Of a DNA stretch of 64,000 nucleotides, positions 8,409-16,498 are shown one piece after another. Position numbers and translations under genes: made by a program. Position 1 is the first letter of the stretch. Every line of letters starts with the position of its first letter. Below the pieces are notes generated by a model. That model made no database searches. It was not told the origin of the DNA and was given only the letters and a program-made list of their open reading frames with translations. Origin of the DNA: DAHUXN01 sp963729815 (GTDB lineage: Bacteria; Acidobacteriota; Terriglobia; Acidiferrales; UBA7541); assembly GCA_963729815.1 (NCBI GenBank), contig CAVSPU010000004.1, positions 434,001 through 498,000 of the forward strand, read 5' to 3'.

Positions 8409-9437
8409 TCAGAGCTGGGCGAGCGTGGCCCGCCGCTTCACGTAGAATTTCTCGTAGTAGGCTTGATATTCGCCGCTCGTCGCCGCGTGCACCCAGTCGA
8501 TGTGCTTGCGGTACCACTCGACAGTGTGCTCGAGCCCGGCATCAAGATCGACTTTCGGCTCCCATCCAAGTTCACGGCGAATCTTCGAATCATCGAGGGC
8601 ATAGCGGCGGTCGTGGCCCGGCCGATCCTGCACGAATTCGATCAGGCCATCCGGCTTGTCGAGCAGTTTCAGCAAGCTGCGCACAATTCCGATATTCGGC
8701 ACCGGCCGGCCTGAGCCGATATTGTAGATCTCTCCGACACGCCCTTTTTGCAGCACGGCATCGAGCGCGCGGCAATGATCTTCCACGAAAATCCAGTCGC
8801 GCTCATTCAGCCCGTCGCCATAGACCGGCAGCTTCTTGCTTTCGAACGCGTTCGAGATCATCAGCGGAATCAATTTCTCGGGAAACTGATAAGGGCCGTA
8901 GTTGTTCGTGCACCGCGTGATCACCGCCGGGAATTTGTGCGTCTGAACGTAACTCCGGACAAGCAAATCGGAGGCCGCCTTGCTCGCCGCATAAGGGCTA
9001 TTGGGCGCGAGCGGCGATTGCTCCGTGGCGGATTCTTTCGGCGCCATGCTGCCGTAGATTTCGTCGGTGCTCACGTGCACGAAGCGCGGGATCTTCCGCT
9101 TGCGCGCCGCTTCCAGCATCACCAGCGTCCCTTCAACGTTCGTGCGAATGAACTCCCGCGCGCCCGCGATGCTGCGGTCCACGTGGCTCTCTGCCGCGAA
9201 ATGCATCACGGCGTCGAAGGGTTCCGCGAGTGCTTTTTCGACGGCCTCCGCATCGCAGATATCGCCGCGCACGAACCGGTAATTCGGCAGCGCATCGATG
9301 TCCTCGAGGTTCTGCAGATTCCCAGCGTAGGTGAGTTTGTCGAAATTGAGAATTTCCGCGTCGGGGTATGCGCCGAGAAAATAGCGGATGAAATTAGACC
9401 CGATGAACCCCGCGCCGCCCGTGACCACAAGTTTCAT
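8409..9437 (-). CDS. rmlB: dTDP-glucose 4,6-dehydratase
   Basis: The 342-residue extended SDR enzyme oxidises, dehydrates and re-reduces dTDP-glucose to dTDP-4-keto-6-deoxyglucose using bound NAD. It shows the GGAGFIGSNF glycine-rich motif at residues 7-16, the catalytic STDEIYG segment (Thr-Asp-Glu triad of dehydratases), the YAASKAASD segment with YxxxK, and RCTNNYGPYQFPEKLIP, a signature of RmlB. Length is normal for the family. It starts 18 nt after the end of rmlC and ends 7 nt before rmlD. Confidence 0.95.
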   Translation of the reverse strand: MKLVVTGGAGFIGSNFIRYFLGAYPDAEILNFDKLTYAGNLQNLEDIDALPNYRFVRGDICDAEAVEKALAEPFDAVMHFAAESHVDRSIAGAREFIRTNVEGTLVMLEAARKRKIPRFVHVSTDEIYGSMAPKESATEQSPLAPNSPYAASKAASDLLVRSYVQTHKFPAVITRCTNNYGPYQFPEKLIPLMISNAFESKKLPVYGDGLNERDWIFVEDHCRALDAVLQKGRVGEIYNIGSGRPVPNIGIVRSLLKLLDKPDGLIEFVQDRPGHDRRYALDDSKIRRELGWEPKVDLDAGLEHTVEWYRKHIDWVHAATSGEYQAYYEKFYVKRRATLAQL

Positions 9438-9455
9438 CGTCGACTTTCGGTGATT

Positions 9456-9911
9456 CTATTTGAGTTGAATGTCCCAGTTGTAAGGAATGCTCGAATCGTT
9501 GTACGGGACGCGGAACTCGTCCGGCTTGTTGTGATGGTACGCCTCAGTGATGGTGTTAATCACAATTGCTTCCGTCTCGCTGACGCACTTGAATCCGTGA
9601 TAAACGAGATTGGGAATCTGCACCAGGATTGTGTGATGCTCACCTTGGAAAAATTCGTTCACCTCACCGTGGGTCGGTGATTTCTCGCGGGCGTCGTAGA
9701 GCACCAGCTTGATCATCCCGCGCACTGTACAGAAACTGTCGATTTGCAGCTGATGATAGTGCCAGCCTTTCACCACGCCTGGGTAGGCCGTAGTCATGTA
9801 AACCTGGCCGAATTTGATGAACTCCTTGTCGTCGTGCCGCAGGATTTCCATCAAACGCCCTCGCTCGTCGGGGATCATCTTGAGCTGCTTGACGCGCACG
9901 CCATGAATCAT
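9456..9911 (-). CDS. rmlC: dTDP-4-dehydrorhamnose 3,5-epimerase family cupin (short form)
   Basis: At 151 residues this cupin is shorter than classical RmlC (about 180), matching the compact epimerase-family form. The N-terminal core has VVKGWHYHQLQID, where the first His fits the catalytic base position, followed by FCTVRGMIKLVLYD. A second cupin element, YHGFKCVSETEAIVIN, follows. It should epimerise C3 and C5 of dTDP-4-keto-6-deoxyglucose. Its start overlaps the rmlA stop by 4 nt (ATGA), showing translational coupling, and rmlB follows. Because it is short, a specialised sugar cupin of the same fold is possible, but the complete rmlABCD context makes the RmlC role most likely. Confidence 0.85.
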   Translation of the reverse strand: MIHGVRVKQLKMIPDERGRLMEILRHDDKEFIKFGQVYMTTAYPGVVKGWHYHQLQIDSFCTVRGMIKLVLYDAREKSPTHGEVNEFFQGEHHTILVQIPNLVYHGFKCVSETEAIVINTITEAYHHNKPDEFRVPYNDSSIPYNWDIQLK

Positions 9912-10693
9912 CGTTTTCCGCCTGCCTTTTGCAATTTTATCTCGCCTTTCGCTGCTTCCGCCTTGTTTGCGCCGCCTTTGGCCACGAGGTTATTGGCGAG
10001 CAGAAGCGACTCGAAAGTTCCCGCGTCGGTCCACCAGCCGTCGATGACGCTGTGGCGAAGCGAACCCTCTTGAATGTATTGGTTGTTCAAATCCGTGATT
10101 TCCAGTTCCCCACGGCCCGATGGCCTCAATGTCCGGATCTTCTCGAACACGGAGGTGTCGTAAATGTAGTAGCCCGTCACGGCGTAATTTGATTTGGGCT
10201 CCTTGGGCTTCTCCTCGATACGCACGATGCGACCGCCTTCGAATACGGGGACGCCGAAGCGCTCCGGATGCTGCACTTCCTTCAAGAAGATGTGCGCGCC
10301 GCTGCCGTGACGCCGAAATTCATCGCATCCGGCGATGATATTCGTCTCCATGATGTTGTCGCCGAGGACGACGCAGATGGGATGGCCATCTGCGAAATGC
10401 TCCGCGAGCCGCAACGCGTCGGCGATGCCGCCTTCGCCTTCCTGATAAGCGTAGGAAAGGTGCCGCAAATGGAAATCCTTGCCATTGCCGAGAAGCCGCA
10501 AAAAATCGCCCGCACTGTGCCCGCCCGTGACCAGGAGAATGTCCACAATCCCGGCGTTTGCCAGAGTCTGGATCGGATAAAACACCATGGGCCGGTCGTA
10601 AATCGGCAGCAAGTGCTTGTTGGTGACGCGCGTCAAGGGAAACAGACGCGATCCCGTTCCCCCGGCGAGAACGACTCCCTTCATCGTGGACAT
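9908..10693 (-). CDS. rmlA: Glucose-1-phosphate thymidylyltransferase
   Basis: The first pathway enzyme, making dTDP-glucose from dTTP and glucose-1-phosphate. Start chosen at the ATG at 10693, preceded by GGAGG 9 nt upstream; the open frame continues further upstream but that part has no family similarity. The 261-residue protein has the nucleotidyltransferase signature GGTGSRLFPLT near the N-terminus, NKHLLPIYDRPM, the GDNIME metal/substrate motif and IEEKPKEPKSNYAVTGYY. It is about 30 residues shorter than enteric RmlA at the C-terminus. It begins 34 nt after the TPR gene and overlaps rmlC by 4 nt. Confidence 0.93.
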   Translation of the reverse strand: MSTMKGVVLAGGTGSRLFPLTRVTNKHLLPIYDRPMVFYPIQTLANAGIVDILLVTGGHSAGDFLRLLGNGKDFHLRHLSYAYQEGEGGIADALRLAEHFADGHPICVVLGDNIMETNIIAGCDEFRRHGSGAHIFLKEVQHPERFGVPVFEGGRIVRIEEKPKEPKSNYAVTGYYIYDTSVFEKIRTLRPSGRGELEITDLNNQYIQEGSLRHSVIDGWWTDAGTFESLLLANNLVAKGGANKAEAAKGEIKLQKAGGKR

Positions 10694-10727
10694 TCGCGCA
10701 TGCCTCCGAACCTGTTGCGGCGAACCC

Positions 10728-11711
10728 TCAGCGAATCGACTTCTCGAGATTGTCGAGCGCCTGACGCGCAGCCTTGTTTCCGGAATCCAGTTGCAGCGCC
10801 GCGCGGTACTGCTCGGATGCCGCCATCTTGTTGCCCTGCTTTTCGTAAAGCGTGCCCAGCCAGAAGCGCGCTGTCGAATGGGAGGGCCAATCGCTTCGCT
10901 GTGGCGAGCCGGCAATATAGGATTTCAACTCCTGTTCCGCAAGGGTTAGATCCGTGCCGCTGACGACCCCCGATTCACCGTGGTAAAACGTCAGGCGCGG
11001 GTCTTTCGGATCCGCGCTGGCAGCCTCCGAGACCACTTGTTGCAGCGCCCCAACATTTCGCAGCTTCGCATAATAGTCGGCGACTTCGAAATAAGGATCA
11101 GCCGTTTGCGGTTTCATCTCGAGCGCCGAATTATATTCGGCGGCCGCGTCCGCATCCTTGCCAAGGTGCGCGTCGTAATCCGCGCGGGCCAGATGCCCTT
11201 GAATCGGGTCGAGTTTGGCGATTTCGTTTACCTGCGCAAGCGCGTCGTCTTTGCTGCCGCCCACGATCCAGGGCGCCTCGAGCAGATAATCCTCGAGATC
11301 GCGCCGCGCCTGAATATTCGACGGGTCGGCTTGCACGGCCGCCTCGAATTCCTTTTTCACCTGCCTGGCCAGCAGGAAACTGTGTTCGAGATCCGCTTTC
11401 TCACCATACGCGCGGCCCAGCCATTGATGATACGCGGACGATTTCGCGTCGAGCGCCGTTGCCTTCTCGAGTTGCGCCACAGCGTTGTTGTAGTCGCGCT
11501 CCTCGTAGTAGCAGCGGCCAAGCCAATAATGGGCGGGTGCGTCATTCGGATTTTGAGACACGATGGCGCGCAGGGTATTCACCGCGTCGCCGTAATCTCC
11601 GGCGGCGAATTGTTGTTCGATGTTGGCCAGATCGTCGGCTGCTGAGACTAATCCTGTCGCGAAAATGCCCAACGCCGCGCAACATACGAACCGCGCCAGC
11701 GCCAGCCTCAT
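10728..11711 (-). CDS. Secreted TPR-repeat protein
   Basis: The 327-residue protein has a Sec signal peptide (cleavage near SAAD, residue 24) and at least six tetratricopeptide-like helical pairs between residues 30 and 320. The clearest are those around the APAHYWLGRCYYEERDY and ARFWLGTLYEKQGNKMAASEQ segments. TPR solenoids mediate protein-protein contacts; no catalytic motif is present. Its start overlaps the end of the membrane fusion protein gene by 4 nt and rmlA starts 34 nt after its stop, so it belongs to the same transcription unit. A periplasmic scaffold for export or glycan assembly is a reasonable inference, not a demonstrated role. Confidence 0.85.
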   Translation of the reverse strand: MRLALARFVCCAALGIFATGLVSAADDLANIEQQFAAGDYGDAVNTLRAIVSQNPNDAPAHYWLGRCYYEERDYNNAVAQLEKATALDAKSSAYHQWLGRAYGEKADLEHSFLLARQVKKEFEAAVQADPSNIQARRDLEDYLLEAPWIVGGSKDDALAQVNEIAKLDPIQGHLARADYDAHLGKDADAAAEYNSALEMKPQTADPYFEVADYYAKLRNVGALQQVVSEAASADPKDPRLTFYHGESGVVSGTDLTLAEQELKSYIAGSPQRSDWPSHSTARFWLGTLYEKQGNKMAASEQYRAALQLDSGNKAARQALDNLEKSIR

Positions 11712-12967
11712 CGTTGCCCCGCTTCCACGGGATGCGCGCTCATGCCATCGCGCAATACGATATCCCCGGTCAGCGCGACGCGCTCGCCATCCTGCAACCC
11801 GGACGTTACCTGAAACTCGGTCGGATTCGCTATACCCAGTTGGACCGCACGCTGGTGCAGCGTGTCGTTGCCATCCATCACAAATACAAAATGATTCGCG
11901 CCATCACCATGCACCGCTCCCCGCGGAACCACCAGAACGCTATTCTGCTCACTCCATTCGATTTTCACGTCCACGTTCACGTTGGGAATTAGTCTCATAT
12001 TGTCATTCTGCACGGAGCAAAGCACTTCGCCAACGCTGCGCACTCCGAGCGTAGTTACCTGCTTCGGCACAGCTTCGGTCTTCCCATTCCAGACGTACCC
12101 CGGCATGCCGTCCCAGGTGATCTCCGCCGCTTGGCCCGGCGCAAGCACGCCCAGATCGGGCTCGTCGACGAACGCGCGCACACGAACATGATGCAAATCG
12201 GCAACTTCGACCAGCGGTTCCCCTACCTGCACGTAATCACCCGCACGCTTCGGCAACGAATAAAGCGTTCCGTCGAGCGGCGAAACCACTGTCGCCGATC
12301 GCACGTACCCTTCCAAGGTTTGTACCAGGTCGCGCTCCTCCTCAACAGCAAGCTGCGCACTCTGCTCGTTTACCCCGGCTTGCACGGCCAGCGCTGCCTT
12401 CTTCTGTTCCAGCATCTCAATCGTCGAATTCTCCTGCGCCAGCTTGCTCGCGTTGCGGTCAAGCTCGTCCTGCGTTGCCGCCTTGGCTGCAACTAACTTC
12501 TTCAATTCTTCCTGTGCCTTCTGAAGGTCCGCCAAATCGATTCGCGCCTTGCGCAGGTCTGCATTCATTTGCGCGACCTGGTCGGGCGGCCCGCCGGCGT
12601 GCGCGTTGCGAAGCAGTTCCTGTGCGGTCAGCAAATCCGCCTGCGCCTTGGCCAATTGCATTTTTTGCGATGCGGCATCGAGCACCAGCAGCACTTGCCC
12701 TTTGTGGACGGATTGCCCTTCCGTAACCTCAACCTTCTGAATAAAGGCCGCAAATTGAGCGCGCGAAACGAACGGCTCGATCGGTTCGACCTTGCCGTTA
12801 CTGCTGATCGAAGCCGAGAGGCTTTCTCGTTTCACCTGCGCGATTTGCACTTCGGGAGCCTGATCGCGGCTGGCGAGAACCAAGACCACCGCGACTACGA
12901 CAACGATCCCGGCGGCCAAGGCAACCCAGCTTTTTCGCGGTCTTGCGCCTGTTTGTTCCGATGCCAA
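11708..12967 (-). CDS. HlyD/MacA-type periplasmic adaptor (membrane fusion protein)
   Basis: A TTG codon at 12967 with GGGGGA 8 nt upstream starts a 419-residue protein. One N-terminal transmembrane anchor (about residues 14-32) is followed by a lipoyl-like half-motif, a long coiled-coil hairpin (about 95-215, rich in AQA, KAQEEL and QKKA heptads), the second lipoyl half, and beta-barrel and membrane-proximal domains (about 225-415). Such adaptors bridge an inner-membrane pump and a TolC channel. No pump adjoins it; instead it overlaps a TPR gene by 4 nt and heads a run leading into rmlACBD. The MacB-type permease and TolC-like channel at 1278-3885 are possible partners. Confidence 0.87.
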   Translation of the reverse strand: MASEQTGARPRKSWVALAAGIVVVVAVVLVLASRDQAPEVQIAQVKRESLSASISSNGKVEPIEPFVSRAQFAAFIQKVEVTEGQSVHKGQVLLVLDAASQKMQLAKAQADLLTAQELLRNAHAGGPPDQVAQMNADLRKARIDLADLQKAQEELKKLVAAKAATQDELDRNASKLAQENSTIEMLEQKKAALAVQAGVNEQSAQLAVEEERDLVQTLEGYVRSATVVSPLDGTLYSLPKRAGDYVQVGEPLVEVADLHHVRVRAFVDEPDLGVLAPGQAAEITWDGMPGYVWNGKTEAVPKQVTTLGVRSVGEVLCSVQNDNMRLIPNVNVDVKIEWSEQNSVLVVPRGAVHGDGANHFVFVMDGNDTLHQRAVQLGIANPTEFQVTSGLQDGERVALTGDIVLRDGMSAHPVEAGQR

Positions 12968-13412
12968 CCGATGAATCCCCCAGAATTCGCCGAATTGTAA
13001 CAGACGGCTGCACGACTTGCCTATGGCGTGGCTCGCCGTGCGGTGAAAAGCATCAATATGTCAGGATGCTATACTCGCGACTCGCGATGCCAGCAGTATT
13101 TGTAATCGCGCCATGGAGAACGGTACGATCCACAGCGCACGAGATCGTTTCGTTCCGGCCGCCGGACCTTTCACTCGATGCAAATTTCAATAGTTCAATA
13201 GAACGTCACGCTTTGCCGAGACCGCAACGCGCGGCAACTGGAACCAACGACCTGCCATTTGAAAGGGGCGAATCACGCGTGAACATTTCGAGGCGAGGGG
13301 CGCCGTCCCTCTGGCGCATCCCCGGCATGAGCTAAATCCTGCTCACGAATTTCTGCATCTCCGTGTAACATGCGGGCACCCCGGGCGTATATAAACAGTC
13401 AGAGGGAAACTC
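12968..13412. other. 445-bp divergent intergenic region
   Basis: This separates the minus-strand adaptor operon from the plus-strand ABC exporter genes. TACAAT on the minus strand (12999-12994) and TATACT on the plus strand (13070-13075) are -10-like, but neither has a convincing -35 hexamer. A GAGGG ribosome site lies just before the ATG at 13413. No open frame here looks like a real gene and no RNA structure was recognised. Confidence 0.4.
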
Positions 13413-14150
13413 ATGATCGAGGCGGTCCAGCTTTGCAAGACCTTCAACGACAAGAAGCGCGGCGCCATTCGAGCCGTTGATGGCGTCAGCTTCACCTGCA
13501 AGCCGGGCGAAATCTATGGCCTGCTGGGCGCAAACGGCGCTGGCAAAACAACGACCCTGCGCATGCTGGCGACCATTCTCGCGCCAACGTCTGGGACGGC
13601 GACCGTAGCGGGATTCGATGTGGTTCGCGACCCGCAAAAAGTCCGCGCGCACATCGGATTCCTTTCCACGGCAACCGCGCTTTACGATCGGCTCACTGCG
13701 ACGGAGACGGTCGAATACTTCGGGCAACTTTTCGGACTCGATGCCGCCACAATTAAGCGGCGCACCAACGAACTATTCAAGGCGCTCGACATGGAGGAAT
13801 TCCGCGACCGGCGTTGCGCCAAACTCTCCACCGGCATGAAGCAGAAGGTTTCCATCGCCCGCACGCTGGTTCACGATCCCCCGGTGATGATTTTCGACGA
13901 GCCCACGAACGGCCTCGACGTCATGGCCGCTCGCTCGATCACCGACTTCATCCGCCAGTGCCGCGACAAGGGCAAGACCGTGATTTTCTCGACACACGTC
14001 ATGAGCGAAGTCGAGAAGCTCTGTGATCGCATCGGCATCATTCACAACGGCAAGATGCAGACGGAAGGCACGCTCGAAGAGATGCGCCAGCGGCATGGTA
14101 AGACCGACCTCGAGGAAATTTTTGTGGAAGTTTCGGGAGACGCGCGATGA
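13413..14150 (+). CDS. ABC transporter ATP-binding protein (NatA-type)
   Basis: The 245-residue ATPase has Walker A GANGAGKTT (about residues 42-50), the Q-loop region, ABC signature LSTGMKQK, Walker B VMIFDEPT and an H-loop STHVMSE. Sequence style and size match NatA, the ATPase of Na+ or small-molecule exporters. Its last codons overlap the first of the NatB-type permease by 4 nt (ATGA), so the two form a coupled pair. Confidence 0.92.
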   Translation: MIEAVQLCKTFNDKKRGAIRAVDGVSFTCKPGEIYGLLGANGAGKTTTLRMLATILAPTSGTATVAGFDVVRDPQKVRAHIGFLSTATALYDRLTATETVEYFGQLFGLDAATIKRRTNELFKALDMEEFRDRRCAKLSTGMKQKVSIARTLVHDPPVMIFDEPTNGLDVMAARSITDFIRQCRDKGKTVIFSTHVMSEVEKLCDRIGIIHNGKMQTEGTLEEMRQRHGKTDLEEIFVEVSGDAR

Positions 14151-15346
14151 ACCTGCGTAATTCGTGGATCGTTTACCGCAAAGAGCTGCGCGATATGCTG
14201 CGCGACAAGCGCACCATCCGCTCCATGATTATCATCCCCGTCGTCGCCTTCCCTGTGCTCTTCCTGCTCCTCGGATATGTCGAAGCGCATTTTGCGGGCC
14301 AAACCCAAAAGGAAGTCGCTTTGATTATGGTCCAGGGAGGGGAGGACTCTCCGAAGATTCTGATGGCGCTACAGAATTTTTCCGGCGTCAAAATCATGCC
14401 ATATCGCGCCGACGCCAAAGAGGAAGTCTCCGATAAAACGATCCGCGCGCTCGTGCAAATTCCGCGGGGCTTTGACGCTGCGATCTCAAGCGGTCATCCG
14501 GAGCAGATTTCGATTGGTTACTACAAGAGCGACGAAGAATCGGAGATCGCCAACGACAAGTTGCAGGCATTTTTCGGCGAATACCGCGATAGCGTCGCTC
14601 GCGCGGCGCTTGCCGCCCGCGGCATGCCCGTGAGCCTGCTTGAACCGTTCACGATCGAATCCAGCAACGTCGCGCCTCCTTCGAAAGTTGGCGCGGCGAT
14701 GTTCGGCGGGCTGATTCCCTATTTCATTATCATTTTCTGCTTTACCGGCGCGATGTATCCCGCGATGGATTTGACCGCCGGCGAAAAAGAGCGCGGCACC
14801 ATGGAAACGATCCTGTCGAGTCCGGTCTCGCGCACCGATCTCGTCCTTGGAAAATTCCTGATGATCGTCACAGCGTCGGTCGTCACCGCCGTGCTGTCCA
14901 TACTTTCACTGGGCTTTTCCTTCGCGCATTTCAAGAACTCGATCGTGGCCGCGGCCGGTTCTTCTCTTCAGTTCTCGATCGATCCAGGCTCCGTGGCTGC
15001 CGTCATCGTTCTGATTCTGCCTCTCGCTGTGCTGTTCGCGTCAGGCCTGCTGGCCGTCGCGCTCCTTGCGAAAAGCTATCGCGAGGCGCAAACCTACGTC
15101 TCGCCGCTCGTCTTCATAGTGGTCATCCCTGCGATGATCGGCACGATACCGGGAGTCGAGTTGAATTGGAAGACCGCATTGATTCCCATCTTGAACACCT
15201 GCATGGTGAGCAAAGAAATCATTTCCGGGACATATCACTGGTCGATGATGGCCGCTGTCTTCGGCATGACGTGCCTTTACGCGGCGCTCGGGCTCGCCGC
15301 AGCCGTGCGCATGTTCAATCGCGAAGACGTCCTGTTCCGGGCCTAG
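14147..15346 (+). CDS. ABC-2 family permease (NatB-type)
   Basis: The 399-residue membrane protein has one N-terminal helix (about residues 22-44), a large extracytoplasmic domain (about 45-180) and five to six C-terminal helices (about 185-395). The segment MDLTAGEKERGTMETILSSP, between the second and third helices, is the hallmark of the ABC-2 permeases in NatB and related exporters. It overlaps the upstream ATPase gene by 4 nt and should form the channel of that transporter. The substrate cannot be told from sequence; NatAB itself exports Na+. Confidence 0.9.
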   Translation: MNLRNSWIVYRKELRDMLRDKRTIRSMIIIPVVAFPVLFLLLGYVEAHFAGQTQKEVALIMVQGGEDSPKILMALQNFSGVKIMPYRADAKEEVSDKTIRALVQIPRGFDAAISSGHPEQISIGYYKSDEESEIANDKLQAFFGEYRDSVARAALAARGMPVSLLEPFTIESSNVAPPSKVGAAMFGGLIPYFIIIFCFTGAMYPAMDLTAGEKERGTMETILSSPVSRTDLVLGKFLMIVTASVVTAVLSILSLGFSFAHFKNSIVAAAGSSLQFSIDPGSVAAVIVLILPLAVLFASGLLAVALLAKSYREAQTYVSPLVFIVVIPAMIGTIPGVELNWKTALIPILNTCMVSKEIISGTYHWSMMAAVFGMTCLYAALGLAAAVRMFNREDVLFRA

Positions 15347-15417
15347 CGGCATCCAATCCGGAAACAAGTCGCGTACCCTGTGGGGAGAGCGTTCCCTTCT
15401 GACAAATCACTCCGTGT

Positions 15418-15423
15418 TAGAAT
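15418..15423 (+). promoter_or_regulatory. Putative -10 element for a leaderless transcript of the ABC ATPase gene
   Basis: TAGAAT ends 9 nt before the ATG at 15433, and no Shine-Dalgarno sequence precedes that ATG. This is the arrangement expected for leaderless transcription from a TAnnnT -10 box. No clear -35 hexamer is seen. Confidence 0.35.
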
Positions 15424-15432
15424 CGCTGGGCG

Positions 15433-16470
15433 ATGGCCGCTGACAAACTTACTGATGGCCCACTAATCGACGTCCATGAACTCTCGAAGAACTTCCGCAC
15501 CTTCCGCCGCCGCGAAGGTGTGTGGGGCTCGATTCAAAATCTTTTCGTGCGCGATTATTTGACAGTGAACGCGGTCGACCGCGTCAGTTTCGAAGTCAAG
15601 CGCGGCGAGATGGTTGGCTACATCGGCCCCAACGGCGCGGGAAAATCGACGAGCATCAAGATGCTCACCGGCATCCTGGTGCCGAGCTCCGGCGAAGCGC
15701 GCGTGAACGGCTTCATTCCCTACAAGCAACGCCGGCAGTATGTGAAAACCATCGGCGTGGTTTTCGGCCAGCGTACCCAGCTTTGGTGGGACATCGCCGT
15801 GGTCGAATCGTTCAAGTTGCTGCGGCGCATTTACGAAGTCTCCGAGCGCGATTTCCGCGAGCGTATGGAGAAGTTCAACCAGATTCTCGGCATCCAAGAT
15901 TATCTCTTCACGCCCGTGCGGAAGCTTTCGCTCGGCGAACGCATGCGCTGCGATCTCGCTGCTGCGCTGCTGCACAATCCGCCGCTGCTTTTCCTCGACG
16001 AGCCGACCATCGGCCTCGACGTCGTCGCCAAGGATCAGATTCGCAAATTTCTGCGCGCCATCAATCGCGAATTTCACACTACGGTCCTGCTCACCACGCA
16101 TGACCTCGACGACATCGAGGAATTGTGCCGCCGCATAATGATCATCGATCACGGCCGGCTGCTCTACGATGGCCCGCTCGATTTGCTGAAACAAAAATTG
16201 CTGCGCACGAAGCAAATTAAGTTCGCGGTCAAGGATTCGGCGCAGCTCGCTGGTGTACAAGCGTTCACGCGCGACGGTCTCGAAATCGAGCAAGTCGACC
16301 AGCTCACCTATCGCATTCGCTTTGACCGCGTGAAAGTTTCCACGGCCGATCTGATCCGCCAAATTTTGAACACTGTCGAGGTCCGCGACCTGCTCATCGA
16401 AGATGAGCCGATCGAAGAAGTCGTTAAGCGCATTTACGCCGGCGCTGCCCTGCAAGAAGTCATGCTTTAG
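15433..16470 (+). CDS. ABC transporter ATP-binding protein, partner type for ABC-2 (DUF990-like) permeases
   Basis: The 345-residue ATPase carries an extended N-terminus before the nucleotide-binding domain, Walker A GPNGAGKST (about residues 66-74), signature LSLGERMRCD, Walker B LLFLDEPT, and an H-loop TTHDLDD. The FGQRTQLWWDIAV segment and the extra C-terminal domain of about 80 residues are typical of the ATPases that work with paired six-helix permeases. Two such permeases lie 4 kb downstream at 20570-22252 on the same strand. Normally the three genes adjoin, so here a decarboxylase and two other genes interrupt the set. Confidence 0.9.
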   Translation: MAADKLTDGPLIDVHELSKNFRTFRRREGVWGSIQNLFVRDYLTVNAVDRVSFEVKRGEMVGYIGPNGAGKSTSIKMLTGILVPSSGEARVNGFIPYKQRRQYVKTIGVVFGQRTQLWWDIAVVESFKLLRRIYEVSERDFRERMEKFNQILGIQDYLFTPVRKLSLGERMRCDLAAALLHNPPLLFLDEPTIGLDVVAKDQIRKFLRAINREFHTTVLLTTHDLDDIEELCRRIMIIDHGRLLYDGPLDLLKQKLLRTKQIKFAVKDSAQLAGVQAFTRDGLEIEQVDQLTYRIRFDRVKVSTADLIRQILNTVEVRDLLIEDEPIEEVVKRIYAGAALQEVML

Positions 16471-16498
16471 CTGATTCGACTTTCATAAGGTGACCCGC

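Noticed and set aside
15463..16455. Minus-strand open frame of 330 codons
   Set aside because: Antisense to the ABC ATPase with intact Walker A, signature and Walker B motifs.
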